NCBI GenBank assembly: GCA_031553435.1
Contig: JAVBLQ010000028.1
Location: 1 to 14,606, forward strand
Reading direction: 5' to 3'
Length of the DNA stretch: 14,606 bases
From: JAVBLQ01 sp031553435
Lineage (GTDB): Bacteria > Bacteroidota > Bacteroidia > Bacteroidales > Azobacteroidaceae
How positions within the stretch are numbered: position 1 is the stretch's first letter; each line of letters begins with the position of its first letter. Under the pieces are notes generated by a model, which saw only the letters and a program-made list of their open reading frames with translations, was not told the DNA's origin and did no database searches. Shown one piece after another: positions 1 to 8,412 of this stretch. Position numbers and translations under genes: made by a program.

Positions 1-521
1 TAAAAAAAGATTTTGATGGTAAAATTGATTTTTTTGGTGATGGAATAAAGTTTATTGATGATAAGTCCGATGCAATTTTACCATATAGATTTCATATATG
101 TATCGAAAATTCAAATAATATTCACTATTGGACAGAGAAAATTGCAGATTCAATACTTGGATTTAGTGTTCCTATATATTGTGGAGCTCCTAATATTTCT
201 AATTATTTTCCTAAAGAGGCAATGTATGTGGTAGATATTAATCAATATGAAAATGTGAAATCAATTATATCTGAAATTTTACGATTCCCTGAAAAATATT
301 ATAATGAAAAATTGCCCTATTTGATTCAAGCTCGCGATATGTTATTGAATAAATATAATATTTTCCCAATGTTAGAAACATTTATTGAAAAAAATAAAAT
401 AGAACATTCTTTGTATGTTGAAGTTAAGCTGAAACCTCTAAATAAATATATGGACTACAAAATAAAAATATTTTTTTTAAGAGGTAGAAGAAAACTGTAT
501 AAGATATTAAATGCTTTTTAA
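1..521 (+). CDS. GT10 (fucosyltransferase-like) glycosyltransferase, 5'-truncated by the window edge
   Basis: The frame is open from base 3 to the stop at 519-521, giving 172 residues of the C-terminal part; the true start lies upstream. The visible part matches the C-terminal nucleotide-sugar-binding half of family GT10 (alpha-1,3/1,4-fucosyltransferases): a PYRFHICIENS segment (about residues 27-37), then YWTEKIADSILGFSVPIYCGAPN about 5 residues later, followed by an FP motif. These correspond to the YkFxlxfENS...TEKl...vPVyyGAPni signature of the family. In that family the enzyme moves fucose from GDP-fucose to an acceptor sugar; here the acceptor would be a lipid-linked glycan repeat unit on the cytoplasmic side. 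The short ATG at 222 is internal to the domain and is not the start. The last 30 residues are rich in Lys, Arg and Phe and could contact the membrane. The gene overlaps the next one by 11 bp if that gene starts at 511, or is separated by 16 bp if it starts at 538. The family call is good; the sugar is inferred. Confidence 0.88.
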   Translation, partial: KKDFDGKIDFFGDGIKFIDDKSDAILPYRFHICIENSNNIHYWTEKIADSILGFSVPIYCGAPNISNYFPKEAMYVVDINQYENVKSIISEILRFPEKYYNEKLPYLIQARDMLLNKYNIFPMLETFIEKNKIEHSLYVEVKLKPLNKYMDYKIKIFFLRGRRKLYKILNAF

Positions 522-537
522 AATAAGATTTAGATTT

Positions 538-1566
538 ATGGATCGAATAAAATATATTGATTCTGTAAAAGGTTTTGCGATTTTTTGTGTATTATGGGGA
601 CATTCTATCCAATATCTAAGAAATGGATATGATTTTTTTCACAATCTCATTTTTGAATTCATATATTCATTTCATATCCCTCTATTCTTTATTGTTAGTG
701 GTTTTTTCTTTTCATCTTCGCTAAAACTTTCATGGGTTTCTTTCCTTCAAAAAAAAAGCACACAATTGTTATTGCCGTGTTTTGTTTGGAGCATTGTTTT
801 TATGGCATTTAAATTATTAAACAACATATATTATAATGATTGTATTGATTGGAGGGTGATTTATACAATTATTATTCCATTTAAATGGCCTTTTTGGTTT
901 TTAAAAGAATTATTTATCAGTAATTTTCTTATATATGTTTTATTAAAAATATTAAAAAAAGAGTGGTTGGCATTTATAATAAGCCTTTGTTTTGTCATGG
1001 TAAGTCCTTATTGTGAACTTCAAAGATTTCTTTTACCAATATTTTGGGCTGGCATATATATGAAAAGTAAATACCAATTTATGTCTAAACATATCAAAGA
1101 TATTTTGCTTATTTTTGGTACAATATTTTTTATATCTTTGTTTTTTTGGAAAGGCGAATATACTATATATATGACAAGTTTCCCGGAATTATTTAATCTA
1201 AAAACATTCACTTTCAACTTTTCAAATATTGACATTTCAATTTTTCGTTTATTTATAGGGCTTTTTGGTGGTGTTTTTTGGATTACTTTATTTTACCTTA
1301 TTTATGAAAAGGGTCATTTTTTTTGTTATATTGAAAAAGTAGGTACAGCTACTTTAGGTATTTATATACTTCAAACAATTATTTTGGAAAAGTTATTAAA
1401 TAATGTTATTAACTTTCCGACAATTAATATTTGGATATACAACTTGATTATTACCCCAGCAATATCATTATTAGTTCTTATGGCTTGTTTTTATATTTAT
1501 AAACTGACAAGTAAAAATACTTGGATGGGGTTATTGTTATATGGTAATTCATTTACAAAATTTTAG
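538..1566 (+). CDS. Membrane acyltransferase family 3 (O-acetyltransferase-like)
   Basis: This encodes about 342 residues that are very hydrophobic, with roughly ten predicted membrane segments spread over the whole length. The N-terminus carries a hallmark of the acyltransferase-3 family (PF01757; fucose 4-O-acetylase-like branch): RIKYIDSVKGFAIFCVLWGHS, in which the His of WGHS (about residue 22) is the conserved residue at the start of the first membrane helix. A second typical segment, FIYSFHIPLFFIVSGFFF, follows near residues 41-58. Such proteins move acyl groups, usually acetyl, across the membrane onto surface sugars. An in-frame ATG at 511 overlaps the previous gene and would add nine residues (MLFKIRFRF). 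I prefer 538 because the family normally begins only a few residues before the R-x-D-x-x-K/R-G motif, but 511 cannot be excluded. It lies inside the polysaccharide operon, 2 bp before the next gene, so its substrate is probably the growing glycan. Confidence 0.9.
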   Translation: MDRIKYIDSVKGFAIFCVLWGHSIQYLRNGYDFFHNLIFEFIYSFHIPLFFIVSGFFFSSSLKLSWVSFLQKKSTQLLLPCFVWSIVFMAFKLLNNIYYNDCIDWRVIYTIIIPFKWPFWFLKELFISNFLIYVLLKILKKEWLAFIISLCFVMVSPYCELQRFLLPIFWAGIYMKSKYQFMSKHIKDILLIFGTIFFISLFFWKGEYTIYMTSFPELFNLKTFTFNFSNIDISIFRLFIGLFGGVFWITLFYLIYEKGHFFCYIEKVGTATLGIYILQTIILEKLLNNVINFPTINIWIYNLIITPAISLLVLMACFYIYKLTSKNTWMGLLLYGNSFTKF

Positions 1567-1568
1567 TT

Positions 1569-2336
1569 ATGGATGTTTTTGTAATTAATCTTGAAAAAGA
1601 TATTGATAGAAAGTCTTTTATTGAATCTCAGCTAAGCAATTTGAACATTTCCTTTGAGTTTGTAAAGGGAACTTTAGGAAAAGATATTTCAAAAGATGAG
1701 ATTAATATGATTTATGATAAGAAAAAAACATTCAAAAATTTGTGTAGGGAATTAACAAAATCTGAAATTGGATGTGCGATAAGTCATATTGGTATATATA
1801 GGAAAATTGTGAATGAAAACATACCTTATGCCCTTATTCTTGAAGATGATGTTTGCTTGACAGAATCATTACCAGAAATATTGCAACAATTAGAAGGACA
1901 ATTAGATCATCAAAAACCTGATTTGATTTTATTATCAAATGCTATTGTTGATGATAAACAAAAGGAGTCATTTTATCCAAATATTTACCCATTTAAATCT
2001 GGTTTTTTTACCTCTTCCTATATATTAACAAATTTAAGTGCAAAAATATTAATTGATGACTTGTTTCCCCTTAAAGATGTCGCAGATTGTTGGAATCGTT
2101 TGAAAAAAAATAAAGTGTTAAATATATATGCAATTAAATCAGCCTTAATTACACAGAATCAGGAGGAATTTGGGTCGTCTACCACAACAGATATACGGGC
2201 TAATATAAAAAAAACATTTATGAATATTTTTACTTATAAAGTCTGTCGTTTATTTTGGATAATGATAAATGCAATTATGGCAAGATATAATAAGCTTGTT
2301 AGACCTTATAGGGGCTTATACAAAGAATTGCAATAA
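1569..2336 (+). CDS. Glycosyltransferase family 25
   Basis: The 255-residue product matches GT25 (PF01755, the LPS biosynthesis glycosyltransferase family). The N-terminus MDVFVINLEKDIDRK is the usual FVINLxxxxxR start of that family. The signature E-x-GCAxSH (about residues 66-73) and the acidic LILEDDV stretch (about 89-95) are both present; EDD is the likely metal and nucleotide-sugar binding site. GT25 members include galactosyl- and glucosyltransferases that build LPS core or capsule, so the donor sugar cannot be read from the sequence. The length agrees with bacterial members. The C-terminal 40 residues are basic and hydrophobic (FWIMINAIMARYNKLVRPYR) and suggest contact with the inner face of the membrane. 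The gene starts 2 bp after the preceding stop and ends 8 bp before the next start, so it is almost certainly co-transcribed with them. Confidence 0.93.
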   Translation: MDVFVINLEKDIDRKSFIESQLSNLNISFEFVKGTLGKDISKDEINMIYDKKKTFKNLCRELTKSEIGCAISHIGIYRKIVNENIPYALILEDDVCLTESLPEILQQLEGQLDHQKPDLILLSNAIVDDKQKESFYPNIYPFKSGFFTSSYILTNLSAKILIDDLFPLKDVADCWNRLKKNKVLNIYAIKSALITQNQEEFGSSTTTDIRANIKKTFMNIFTYKVCRLFWIMINAIMARYNKLVRPYRGLYKELQ

Positions 2337-2344
2337 TTTAAGCA

Positions 2345-2845
2345 ATGAATAGTACTGTTCTTTATTTCGTATCAATAATCGTGCACTTATCCCCTGAAAC
2401 ACGTTTTTTTGCATTTAAACGTTTCTTATATAGAATGGCAGGAGTCAAGATTGCCAGGGGTGTTCGTATTTGTTCTTCCTCTAAAATATTAGGCTCTGGT
2501 GAATTAAGTATTGGGGAGAATGCTTGGATTGGTCATAGAGTGTTGATTGTTACGTCATCGAAAATACAGATAGGTCGAGATGTGGATATAGCTCCTAATG
2601 TGTATATTGGGACTGGTACTCATAAAATTGATCCGAATGGAAAACGTTCTGCAGGAGAGGGTGTAAATGCCGATGTTATTATTGAAGATGGAGCTTGGAT
2701 ATGTGTAAATTCTACAATACTGCCGGGTGTCACAATCGGGGAAAAATGTGTTATAGCTGCAGGATCTGTAGTACAATGTAGTACAGAAAGTCAGTTTGTT
2801 TATGCTGGAATTCCTGCAAGAAAAATAAAAGAAATCATTGACTAA
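2345..2845 (+). CDS. Hexapeptide-repeat (left-handed beta-helix) acetyltransferase
   Basis: The 166-residue product shows the [LIV]-G-x-x-x-x hexapeptide pattern of the LbH acyltransferases (WcaF, MaaA, NodL type): LSIGENAWIGHRVLI (about 54-68), IQIGRDVDIAPNVYIGTGTHKI (74-95) and VIIEDGAWICVNSTILPGVTIGEKCVIAAGSVV (111-143), ending in the usual YAGIPARKIK. The His of GTGTHKI (residue 93) is in the position of the catalytic base of this fold. The likely reaction is transfer of acetyl from acetyl-CoA to a hydroxyl or amino group of a sugar in the cytoplasm. It is short for the family, and its N-terminus (residues 1-30) is hydrophobic and basic, as in other capsule-locus members. It is the first of two LbH enzymes in the operon; the other is at 8405-8968 and they are clearly different in sequence. 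Family certain, substrate unknown. Confidence 0.94.
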   Translation: MNSTVLYFVSIIVHLSPETRFFAFKRFLYRMAGVKIARGVRICSSSKILGSGELSIGENAWIGHRVLIVTSSKIQIGRDVDIAPNVYIGTGTHKIDPNGKRSAGEGVNADVIIEDGAWICVNSTILPGVTIGEKCVIAAGSVVQCSTESQFVYAGIPARKIKEIID

Positions 2846-2846
2846 G

Positions 2847-4034
2847 ATGGAAAAGTATCTACCTTTAATTACAGTTTCAATTGCTGTTAGTAATATTATT
2901 GGTCCAATGCCTCATGTAGGTGAGCTTTTTTCTTTGTATTTGTTGGGATTGTTAATTTTTTTTCTTCTTAAAGACAATAAGTTATCAATTGATAAATCAA
3001 CTTTCTTCATTATCGTCGCTGCTGTTTTAAGTATATTTGTGAATAATCCTCCGGAGTTCTTTCATTCGTGGGAACGTCTGGGACAATTTGTTATTATCGC
3101 AGGAGTTATTTCCCCTCTGTTTCAAAACACAAAACTTCCTTTTTTGAGGGAAAAAATGTTTATGTGGTTGCTTAGAATTTCAGTATTAATAACTATTCTT
3201 TCATTTATTGGTTTTTTCTTTGGCATCAACTATATGCGCACTAGAGCAGAGTTCGGACATGTAGGGACGTTTGGTGGAATAACAGTTCATTCAATGATTT
3301 TGGGTCCTATTGCGGCAATCTCTCTTTTGTTTTCATTTAGTCTTGGGATGAAGAAGATTGATCTTCCTCTAGTTAAAAGAAGTGTATATTGGATAGTTGC
3401 AGGTGCTTCTTTTTTAACCATCTTATTAACAGCATCGAGATCTTCATTAATTGCATCTTTAATAGGAGTCTTATTTTTGATATATAAGTTAAATCAGAGA
3501 CATCTTAATCTGTTTTTTAAATATATTATTGCAATTTTTGTATTACTTATTGTTTCTTTTCCTTTATGGGATTCTTATGCATTTTCAATCATGGAAAAGC
3601 AAAAAAGTAATACTCTTGCAGGAAGTACAACCTCTTCCCGAGATAGACTATGGAGTGCTAGAGAGAAGGAGTTTAAATCCAGTCCATTGTTTGGGGTTGG
3701 TTATGCTGCTGTTTCGGAGGATTTTGGTAATGCTTTTAATAAAGCAACAGGACAGATAGAGCCGGGAACCTCATGGGGAGCTGTTCTTTCCATGCTAGGA
3801 ATATTAGGTTTTATCCCTTTTGTTTGGCTATTAGGAAGTAATTTTTATTTCTTATATAAAGATTCACAGAATACATATGTTTCAGCATTGTTGGGTGGTG
3901 TATTGATTTTTTTTGCGATACATATGATTGCTGAAGGTTATGTGTTTGGAGCAGGTAGTTTCTTGTTTTTTATGCTATGGTTAACAATTGGAACTGTAGT
4001 TGCTTATCGTAGAACAGACTTATTGGTTGATTAA
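2847..4034 (+). CDS. O-antigen ligase / polymerase family membrane protein (candidate Wzy)
   Basis: This encodes about 395 residues with about ten to eleven hydrophobic segments. Two features point to the O-antigen ligase/Wzy family (PF04932): LTASRSSLIASLIGVLF in a membrane helix around residues 193-209, and, after a periplasmic-type stretch, SSRDRLWSAREKEFKSSPLFGVGYAA (about 261-286), which is the typical R-x-x-x-W...P-LFGVG motif of the large loop. It is the only polymerase candidate in the window, so it probably joins repeat units on the periplasmic side after flipping; family members that act as ligases look the same. I chose the ATG at 2847, 1 bp after the preceding stop. An in-frame TTG at 2838 overlaps the previous gene and would add three residues only. 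Composition is AT-rich like its neighbours, although its GC content is slightly higher than the two genes that follow. Confidence 0.87.
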   Translation: MEKYLPLITVSIAVSNIIGPMPHVGELFSLYLLGLLIFFLLKDNKLSIDKSTFFIIVAAVLSIFVNNPPEFFHSWERLGQFVIIAGVISPLFQNTKLPFLREKMFMWLLRISVLITILSFIGFFFGINYMRTRAEFGHVGTFGGITVHSMILGPIAAISLLFSFSLGMKKIDLPLVKRSVYWIVAGASFLTILLTASRSSLIASLIGVLFLIYKLNQRHLNLFFKYIIAIFVLLIVSFPLWDSYAFSIMEKQKSNTLAGSTTSSRDRLWSAREKEFKSSPLFGVGYAAVSEDFGNAFNKATGQIEPGTSWGAVLSMLGILGFIPFVWLLGSNFYFLYKDSQNTYVSALLGGVLIFFAIHMIAEGYVFGAGSFLFFMLWLTIGTVVAYRRTDLLVD

Positions 4035-4037
4035 CAT

Positions 4038-5123
4038 ATGCAATTTGTTTTTTGGCAAAATATTCTTAGCATTCATCAGTCTGCTTTTTTGCGTAATTTG
4101 GCTGAGTCTTACTCTGTAACTTTAGTTGTAGAAGAAACCTTGAGTATAGATAGAAAGAAACAAGGATGGATTGATCCTAATTTTGGAGATGTAAATATTG
4201 TTACAAAGCCCAATGAAGATAAGTTGTATGAGTTATTAGATCTAAAAGATTCAATACATATATTTTCAGGAATTAATTCTTTTCCACTAATAACTTTTGC
4301 ATTTCGGATTGCAGTAAAAAAAAAAGTGAAAATAGGAATTGTATCTGAACCTTTTAATTGGATGGGAATAAAAGGAAAACTCAGACTTGTTCATTATTTT
4401 TTGTTGCGATGGAGGTATGATAAGTATATAGATTTTATTTTGGTGATTGGTAACAGAGGCAGATGGTGTTATGAAAAAACGAAATTTTCGAAATTTAAAA
4501 TTTATGATTGGGGTTATTTTACAGAGAACACTTATGTAGATATTTATGATAAAGAATCTAATCCGAAGAAAATAATTTTTGTTGGAAGTATTGATGAACG
4601 AAAAAATATTCTTTCTTTAGTTGACGCTTGTATCAGTATCTCGGATAAATCGCTTGAGCTTATTATAATTGGAACAGGACCTCTTGAATATATATTGAAA
4701 AATAAAATTAAAAATCATTCTTTTATTCATTTTTTAGGAGTTAAAAGTAATAAAGAAATTCCATCTTATATTTCAAATTCAGATTTATTACTTTTACCAA
4801 GTATTTTTGATGGCTGGGGTGCTGTAATAAATGAAGCCTTAATGTGTGGAATCCCTGTGATTGCTAGTGATAATTGTGGGGCATCTGTTTTATTAAAAGG
4901 TAATAGAGGTACTGTTTTTTCTATAAAGCAAAATAATTTGAAAGCAGTATTGATAGAGTTTATTAAACAAATTCCATATAGACAGGTAGAAAGACAAGCA
5001 ATAAAAAATTGGACAGAAAAAGCGATTTCAGGACATGTGGCGGCTGATTATTTTGAGAAAATTATTTATTATGTTTATGAAAATCATGAAAAGAGACCGA
5101 TTGCTCCTTGGATAGAAAAATAA
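4038..5123 (+). CDS. Glycosyltransferase family 4 (GT-B fold)
   Basis: The 361-residue protein has the two-domain layout of GT4. The N-terminal half (1 to about 165) is the acceptor domain, with the unusual start MQFVFWQNILSIHQSAFLRNLA that is seen in a subgroup of capsule GT4 enzymes. The C-terminal half begins with KKIIFVGSIDERKNILSLVDA (about 173-193), the usual strand and loop of the donor-binding domain. It also has LLLLPSIFDGWGAVINEALMCGIPVIAS (about 250-277), the equivalent of the E-x7-E donor site. Here the first acidic residue of the motif appears as Asp in FDGWG instead of Glu, while the second Glu (NEAL) is kept. GT4 enzymes retain the anomeric configuration of a nucleotide-sugar; the sugar cannot be told. 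The gene sits 3 bp after the polymerase stop and is followed closely by another GT4 gene. Confidence 0.92.
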   Translation: MQFVFWQNILSIHQSAFLRNLAESYSVTLVVEETLSIDRKKQGWIDPNFGDVNIVTKPNEDKLYELLDLKDSIHIFSGINSFPLITFAFRIAVKKKVKIGIVSEPFNWMGIKGKLRLVHYFLLRWRYDKYIDFILVIGNRGRWCYEKTKFSKFKIYDWGYFTENTYVDIYDKESNPKKIIFVGSIDERKNILSLVDACISISDKSLELIIIGTGPLEYILKNKIKNHSFIHFLGVKSNKEIPSYISNSDLLLLPSIFDGWGAVINEALMCGIPVIASDNCGASVLLKGNRGTVFSIKQNNLKAVLIEFIKQIPYRQVERQAIKNWTEKAISGHVAADYFEKIIYYVYENHEKRPIAPWIEK

Positions 5124-5131
5124 CGAATTAT

Positions 5132-6250
5132 ATGAAGATTTTACATACTATAACAGGCTTAGGAATTAATAGTGGAGGGCCAACCACTTGTACATATAAC
5201 TTAATTAAAGGATTGAATAGGGAGGGAATGAGCGCTGATATATTAACTCTTCACTCAAGTGAGAAAAAACTAATTGCTAATGATTCTTTTATTTATTCAG
5301 TTCCATCGCCTAATAACGGGAAATTAGTATATTCTTCCGATTTCAGAAAATTTCTTACCCAAAATAATAATTATCTGCTATACCATATAAATGCTATATG
5401 GCAATATCCTTCACATTGTACGGCAAAATTTGCAAGAGATACTAAAAAGCCTTATCTTATAACTCCTCATGGGATGCTGTACCCTCAAGCACTGAAGTAT
5501 TCAAAGTGGGTAAAAAAGTTTTTCTTTTATTTATGGTTTAAAAAAGATTTAGAAAATGCGACATGTCTTCATGTCACAAGTAAGCAAGAAATGTATTTTT
5601 TGCGTGAAATGGGATTTAAAAATCCTATTGCACTTATACCAAACCCTATTGTTTTCTCAGAGAAACCAGTTTTAGGTAAGGAGAACAAACAACAAATTGG
5701 ATTTATTGGACGTTTTCATCTTATTAAGAATATTGAAAGTCTGATTGAAGCATTTAAGAGGGTAAACAATAATAAATATTCATTGGTTATTATAGGTTCT
5801 GGAGATTCCATGTATGAAAAATTGCTAAGAGAAAAATCTTCAGGTTTTGATAATATCTTTTTTCGAGGTTTTTTGGATGGGAAAGAAAAAGAAGATGCTT
5901 TTCGAGATCTATCTTATCTTGTTCTTCCAAGCCATTCAGAAAATTTTGGGATGGTAGTTCCGGAGGCATTGATGGAAGGTATCCCTGTCATCGCATCCAA
6001 AGGCACTCCTTGGGAAGAATTAAATACTCATAACTGTGGTTGGTGGGTAGATAATGATGTAGATACTTTAGCTGAAACAATCGAAATTGCATTAAATACA
6101 CCAGAAGAGAAAAGGCAAGATATGGGTAGAAATGGACAAAAATTTGTTATTGAAAATTATTCTGTAGAAGTTGTTACTAAAAAGATGATTAGATTATATG
6201 AATGGATTCTAAATGGAAGTGAAAAACCTGAATTTGTATTTTACATATGA
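5132..6250 (+). CDS. Glycosyltransferase family 4 (GT-B fold)
   Basis: The 372-residue protein starts MKILHTITGLGINSGGPTTCTYNL, with the glycine-rich acceptor-side loop near the N-terminus that is common in GT4 enzymes. PYLITPHGMLYPQALKYSKWVKK (about 108-130) is typical of a group of capsule glycosyltransferases that carry the TPHGML motif. The donor domain has IGFIGRFHLIKNIESLIEAF (about 189-208) and SENFGMVVPEALMEGIPVIAS (about 269-289), a complete E-x7-E motif. A TTG at 5108 is in frame and overlaps the upstream gene by 16 bp, but the family begins at the MKILH strand, so 5132 (8 bp after the upstream stop) is preferred. The gene overlaps the next by 4 bp (ATGA), a sign of translational coupling. 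Only weak similarity to the preceding GT4 is visible, so they are unlikely to be a recent duplication. Confidence 0.95.
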   Translation: MKILHTITGLGINSGGPTTCTYNLIKGLNREGMSADILTLHSSEKKLIANDSFIYSVPSPNNGKLVYSSDFRKFLTQNNNYLLYHINAIWQYPSHCTAKFARDTKKPYLITPHGMLYPQALKYSKWVKKFFFYLWFKKDLENATCLHVTSKQEMYFLREMGFKNPIALIPNPIVFSEKPVLGKENKQQIGFIGRFHLIKNIESLIEAFKRVNNNKYSLVIIGSGDSMYEKLLREKSSGFDNIFFRGFLDGKEKEDAFRDLSYLVLPSHSENFGMVVPEALMEGIPVIASKGTPWEELNTHNCGWWVDNDVDTLAETIEIALNTPEEKRQDMGRNGQKFVIENYSVEVVTKKMIRLYEWILNGSEKPEFVFYI

Positions 6251-7416
6251 ATGAAAACTTGAAAATAGGAATCATCACAATTTTGAAAGTTAATAACTAT
6301 GGTGCAGAGCTCCAAGCTTTTGCTCTTCAAAAAAAAATAGAGTTATTAGGATTCAATGCTGAAATAATAGATTATTTATATTATAAAAATAAGAAACATC
6401 GGAAAGAGAAAATATCTAGGCCTTTTGTAAAAATAGGTTTAATAAAGAGTTTGAAAGAATATTTTTATCCAATTAAAACAGTGATAAAAGAGTTTAGAAG
6501 CAGAAAATATGTAAATCGTAGGAATTATAGATTTAAATTATTTCATGACACTTACACTCGACTCTCTCCAAAGACTTTTTTTAGTTATTCGGAGTTATAT
6601 GATGCAAAGTTGGACTATGATGTGTATATGGTGGGGAGTGATCAGGTTTGGAATCCTTTTACAAATACATCACTTAGTCCGTATTTTTTGACGTTTGCTC
6701 CTGAAGGGAAATTAAAAATATCATATGCATCTAGCTTTGGAGTTTCAATAATACCCAATGATGTAATTGATAAGTATCAAAGGTTTTTATCTGAATTTGA
6801 TTATTTATCAGTACGAGAAAATAAAGGTGTTGAAATTATAAGGAATATATCTGGAAAAAATGCGTTACAAGTGTTAGACCCAACTTTATTACTTACACAG
6901 GAAGATTGGGATAAGTATGCTGCAAAAATAGAAAAACTACCTTCTGGGTATGTCTTGATTTATGATTTGAAGGAGTCAAATTATTTGACAGATTTAGCTA
7001 AATATATAGCTAAATGTTTGGATTGTCAAATAGTAAGAATCTGTAAGGCGGCGATACCGGAGGATAAGCCTGATGAATTGATGATAAATATAGTAGATGC
7101 TGGACCTAGCGAATTTTTAGGGATATTCGGAGCTGCCAATTTTGTAGTGACAAATTCTTTTCATGGAACAGCATTTGCAATTAATTATAATAAAAAGTTC
7201 TATTCTGTTATATCCTCAAAAAAAGATAATAATAGTCGGATTGAAAGTTTGGTGAATTTACTATATCTTCAAGACTGTTTAGTTCATGAAGGTGATGATT
7301 TTGAAAAACTGAAAAACATCAATATCGATTATGCTTTAGTGTCAAAATTATTGGATGAAGAAAAAGATAAATCCGTTCAATTTTTATTGTCTTCAATTAA
7401 TAATAAATATCAATGA
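6247..7416 (+). CDS. Polysaccharide pyruvyl transferase family protein
   Basis: The 389-residue product belongs to the polysaccharide pyruvyl transferase family (PF04230). The visible marks are KIGIITILKVNNYGAELQAFAL (about 6-27), DVYMVGSDQVWNP (about 125-137), YFLTFAPEGKLKISYASSFG (about 145-164), and the C-terminal VVTNSFHGTAFAI (about 301-313), whose His is the family's conserved active-site His. Characterised members move the pyruvyl group of phosphoenolpyruvate onto sugars as a ketal, giving the glycan a negative charge. However, many Bacteroidetes members have no proven activity. The start ATG overlaps the preceding gene by 4 bp. The next gene, a nitroreductase-like flavoprotein, follows 6 bp later. 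Family call strong; the exact reaction is not established by the sequence. Confidence 0.94.
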   Translation: MNENLKIGIITILKVNNYGAELQAFALQKKIELLGFNAEIIDYLYYKNKKHRKEKISRPFVKIGLIKSLKEYFYPIKTVIKEFRSRKYVNRRNYRFKLFHDTYTRLSPKTFFSYSELYDAKLDYDVYMVGSDQVWNPFTNTSLSPYFLTFAPEGKLKISYASSFGVSIIPNDVIDKYQRFLSEFDYLSVRENKGVEIIRNISGKNALQVLDPTLLLTQEDWDKYAAKIEKLPSGYVLIYDLKESNYLTDLAKYIAKCLDCQIVRICKAAIPEDKPDELMINIVDAGPSEFLGIFGAANFVVTNSFHGTAFAINYNKKFYSVISSKKDNNSRIESLVNLLYLQDCLVHEGDDFEKLKNINIDYALVSKLLDEEKDKSVQFLLSSINNKYQ

Positions 7417-7422
7417 TAACTA

Positions 7423-8412
7423 ATGAAAATAATAACTAAGAAAAAAATAAAAAAGTACTTATCTCTGTTAATTCCTTTAATTATAATTTGGGATTATTTT
7501 TATGACTATTTTCGATTTCTAAAATATTCAGGAGTATTAGGTTTTAATAAGAAACAAAAAATGATAGGAGCTATTATTGCTTCATATCATGTGGTTGAAA
7601 AGGGTTTGACAATGCCAGATACAAGGTTGGGTTTTGGGAAAGACAATCTTACTGATTTAATAGATAAGTGCATTTATTTTATTCAAAAGTATGGACTACC
7701 AGAACCTCAGGTTGAGCATGCTATAGCTGTAATTTTTGAATATAAAAAATTTCATGAATTGAATAATTTTGTTTTAAGCAATGATATCTTAAATAAATAT
7801 CAAGAATTGGATAATTTTACATTAAATCAAAAATTGTCTACTCAGAATCATTTTACAAATGAAAATTATTTTGAAAGTATCAACTCTTCATTTCCATTAT
7901 TCTCTGAATCACGGAAAAGTATTCGAGATTACTCTGATAAAGAAGTCTCGATGGATATTCTTCAGAAGGCAGTTGCATTGGCTCAACATGCGCCTTCCGC
8001 ATGTAATCGTCAATCTGTGAGAGTTCATATATATTCGGATAAAGAAAAAGTACAAAATATTCTTAGTTTACAGAAAGCTAATCGTGGTTTTGGTCATTTA
8101 GCGAATAAAGTAATTATTGTTACAAGTGAATTAGGCGTTTATCATGGATTAAAAGAAAGAAATGCAGGATTTGTGGATGGAGGTATATTTTCAATGAATT
8201 TATTATATTCCTTGCATTATTATAAGATAGCGGCATGTTCCTTGAATTGTAGCTTTTCTATGCAAACAGAAAAAAAATTGAGAAAGGTTTGCAATATTAA
8301 TAAATCAGAATCTTTTGTTTTAATAATAAGTATTGGATATCCTCCTGATAATTTTAAATCTGCTCTTTCAGTAAGATATCCCATGGAATATATTTGTAAT
8401 ATTCATGAGTAG
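7423..8412 (+). CDS. Nitroreductase-like flavoprotein with an N-terminal extension
   Basis: The 329-residue protein has two parts. Residues 1 to about 160 form an extension that starts with a hydrophobic stretch (about 12-32: LSLLIPLIIIWDYFYDYFRF) and carries YHVVEKGLTMPDTRLGFG (about 56-73). I know that H-x-x-EKGL...R-x-GFG pattern from polysaccharide-locus nitroreductases. The rest is a nitroreductase domain (PF00881): SRKSIRDYSD (about 163-172) for FMN phosphate contact, AQHAPSACNRQSVRVHIY (about 187-204), the PSxxNxQ flavin motif, and GGIFSMNLLYSLHYYKIAACSLN (about 252-274). Members normally use FMN and NAD(P)H to reduce a small electron-poor molecule, and act in the cytoplasm. Its place in a sugar operon, directly after the pyruvyl transferase-family gene, suggests a role in making or modifying a sugar or its substituent, but no substrate can be named. 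Eight bases overlap the next gene. Confidence 0.9.
   Translation: MKIITKKKIKKYLSLLIPLIIIWDYFYDYFRFLKYSGVLGFNKKQKMIGAIIASYHVVEKGLTMPDTRLGFGKDNLTDLIDKCIYFIQKYGLPEPQVEHAIAVIFEYKKFHELNNFVLSNDILNKYQELDNFTLNQKLSTQNHFTNENYFESINSSFPLFSESRKSIRDYSDKEVSMDILQKAVALAQHAPSACNRQSVRVHIYSDKEKVQNILSLQKANRGFGHLANKVIIVTSELGVYHGLKERNAGFVDGGIFSMNLLYSLHYYKIAACSLNCSFSMQTEKKLRKVCNINKSESFVLIISIGYPPDNFKSALSVRYPMEYICNIHE

Noticed and set aside
1020..1235. Minus-strand frame of 71 residues within the membrane acyltransferase gene
   Set aside because: It is an antisense shadow of the hydrophobic coding sequence with no motif of its own.
5108..5131. Upstream TTG start of the second GT4 gene
   Set aside because: It overlaps the previous gene and adds eight residues before the conserved MKILH strand.
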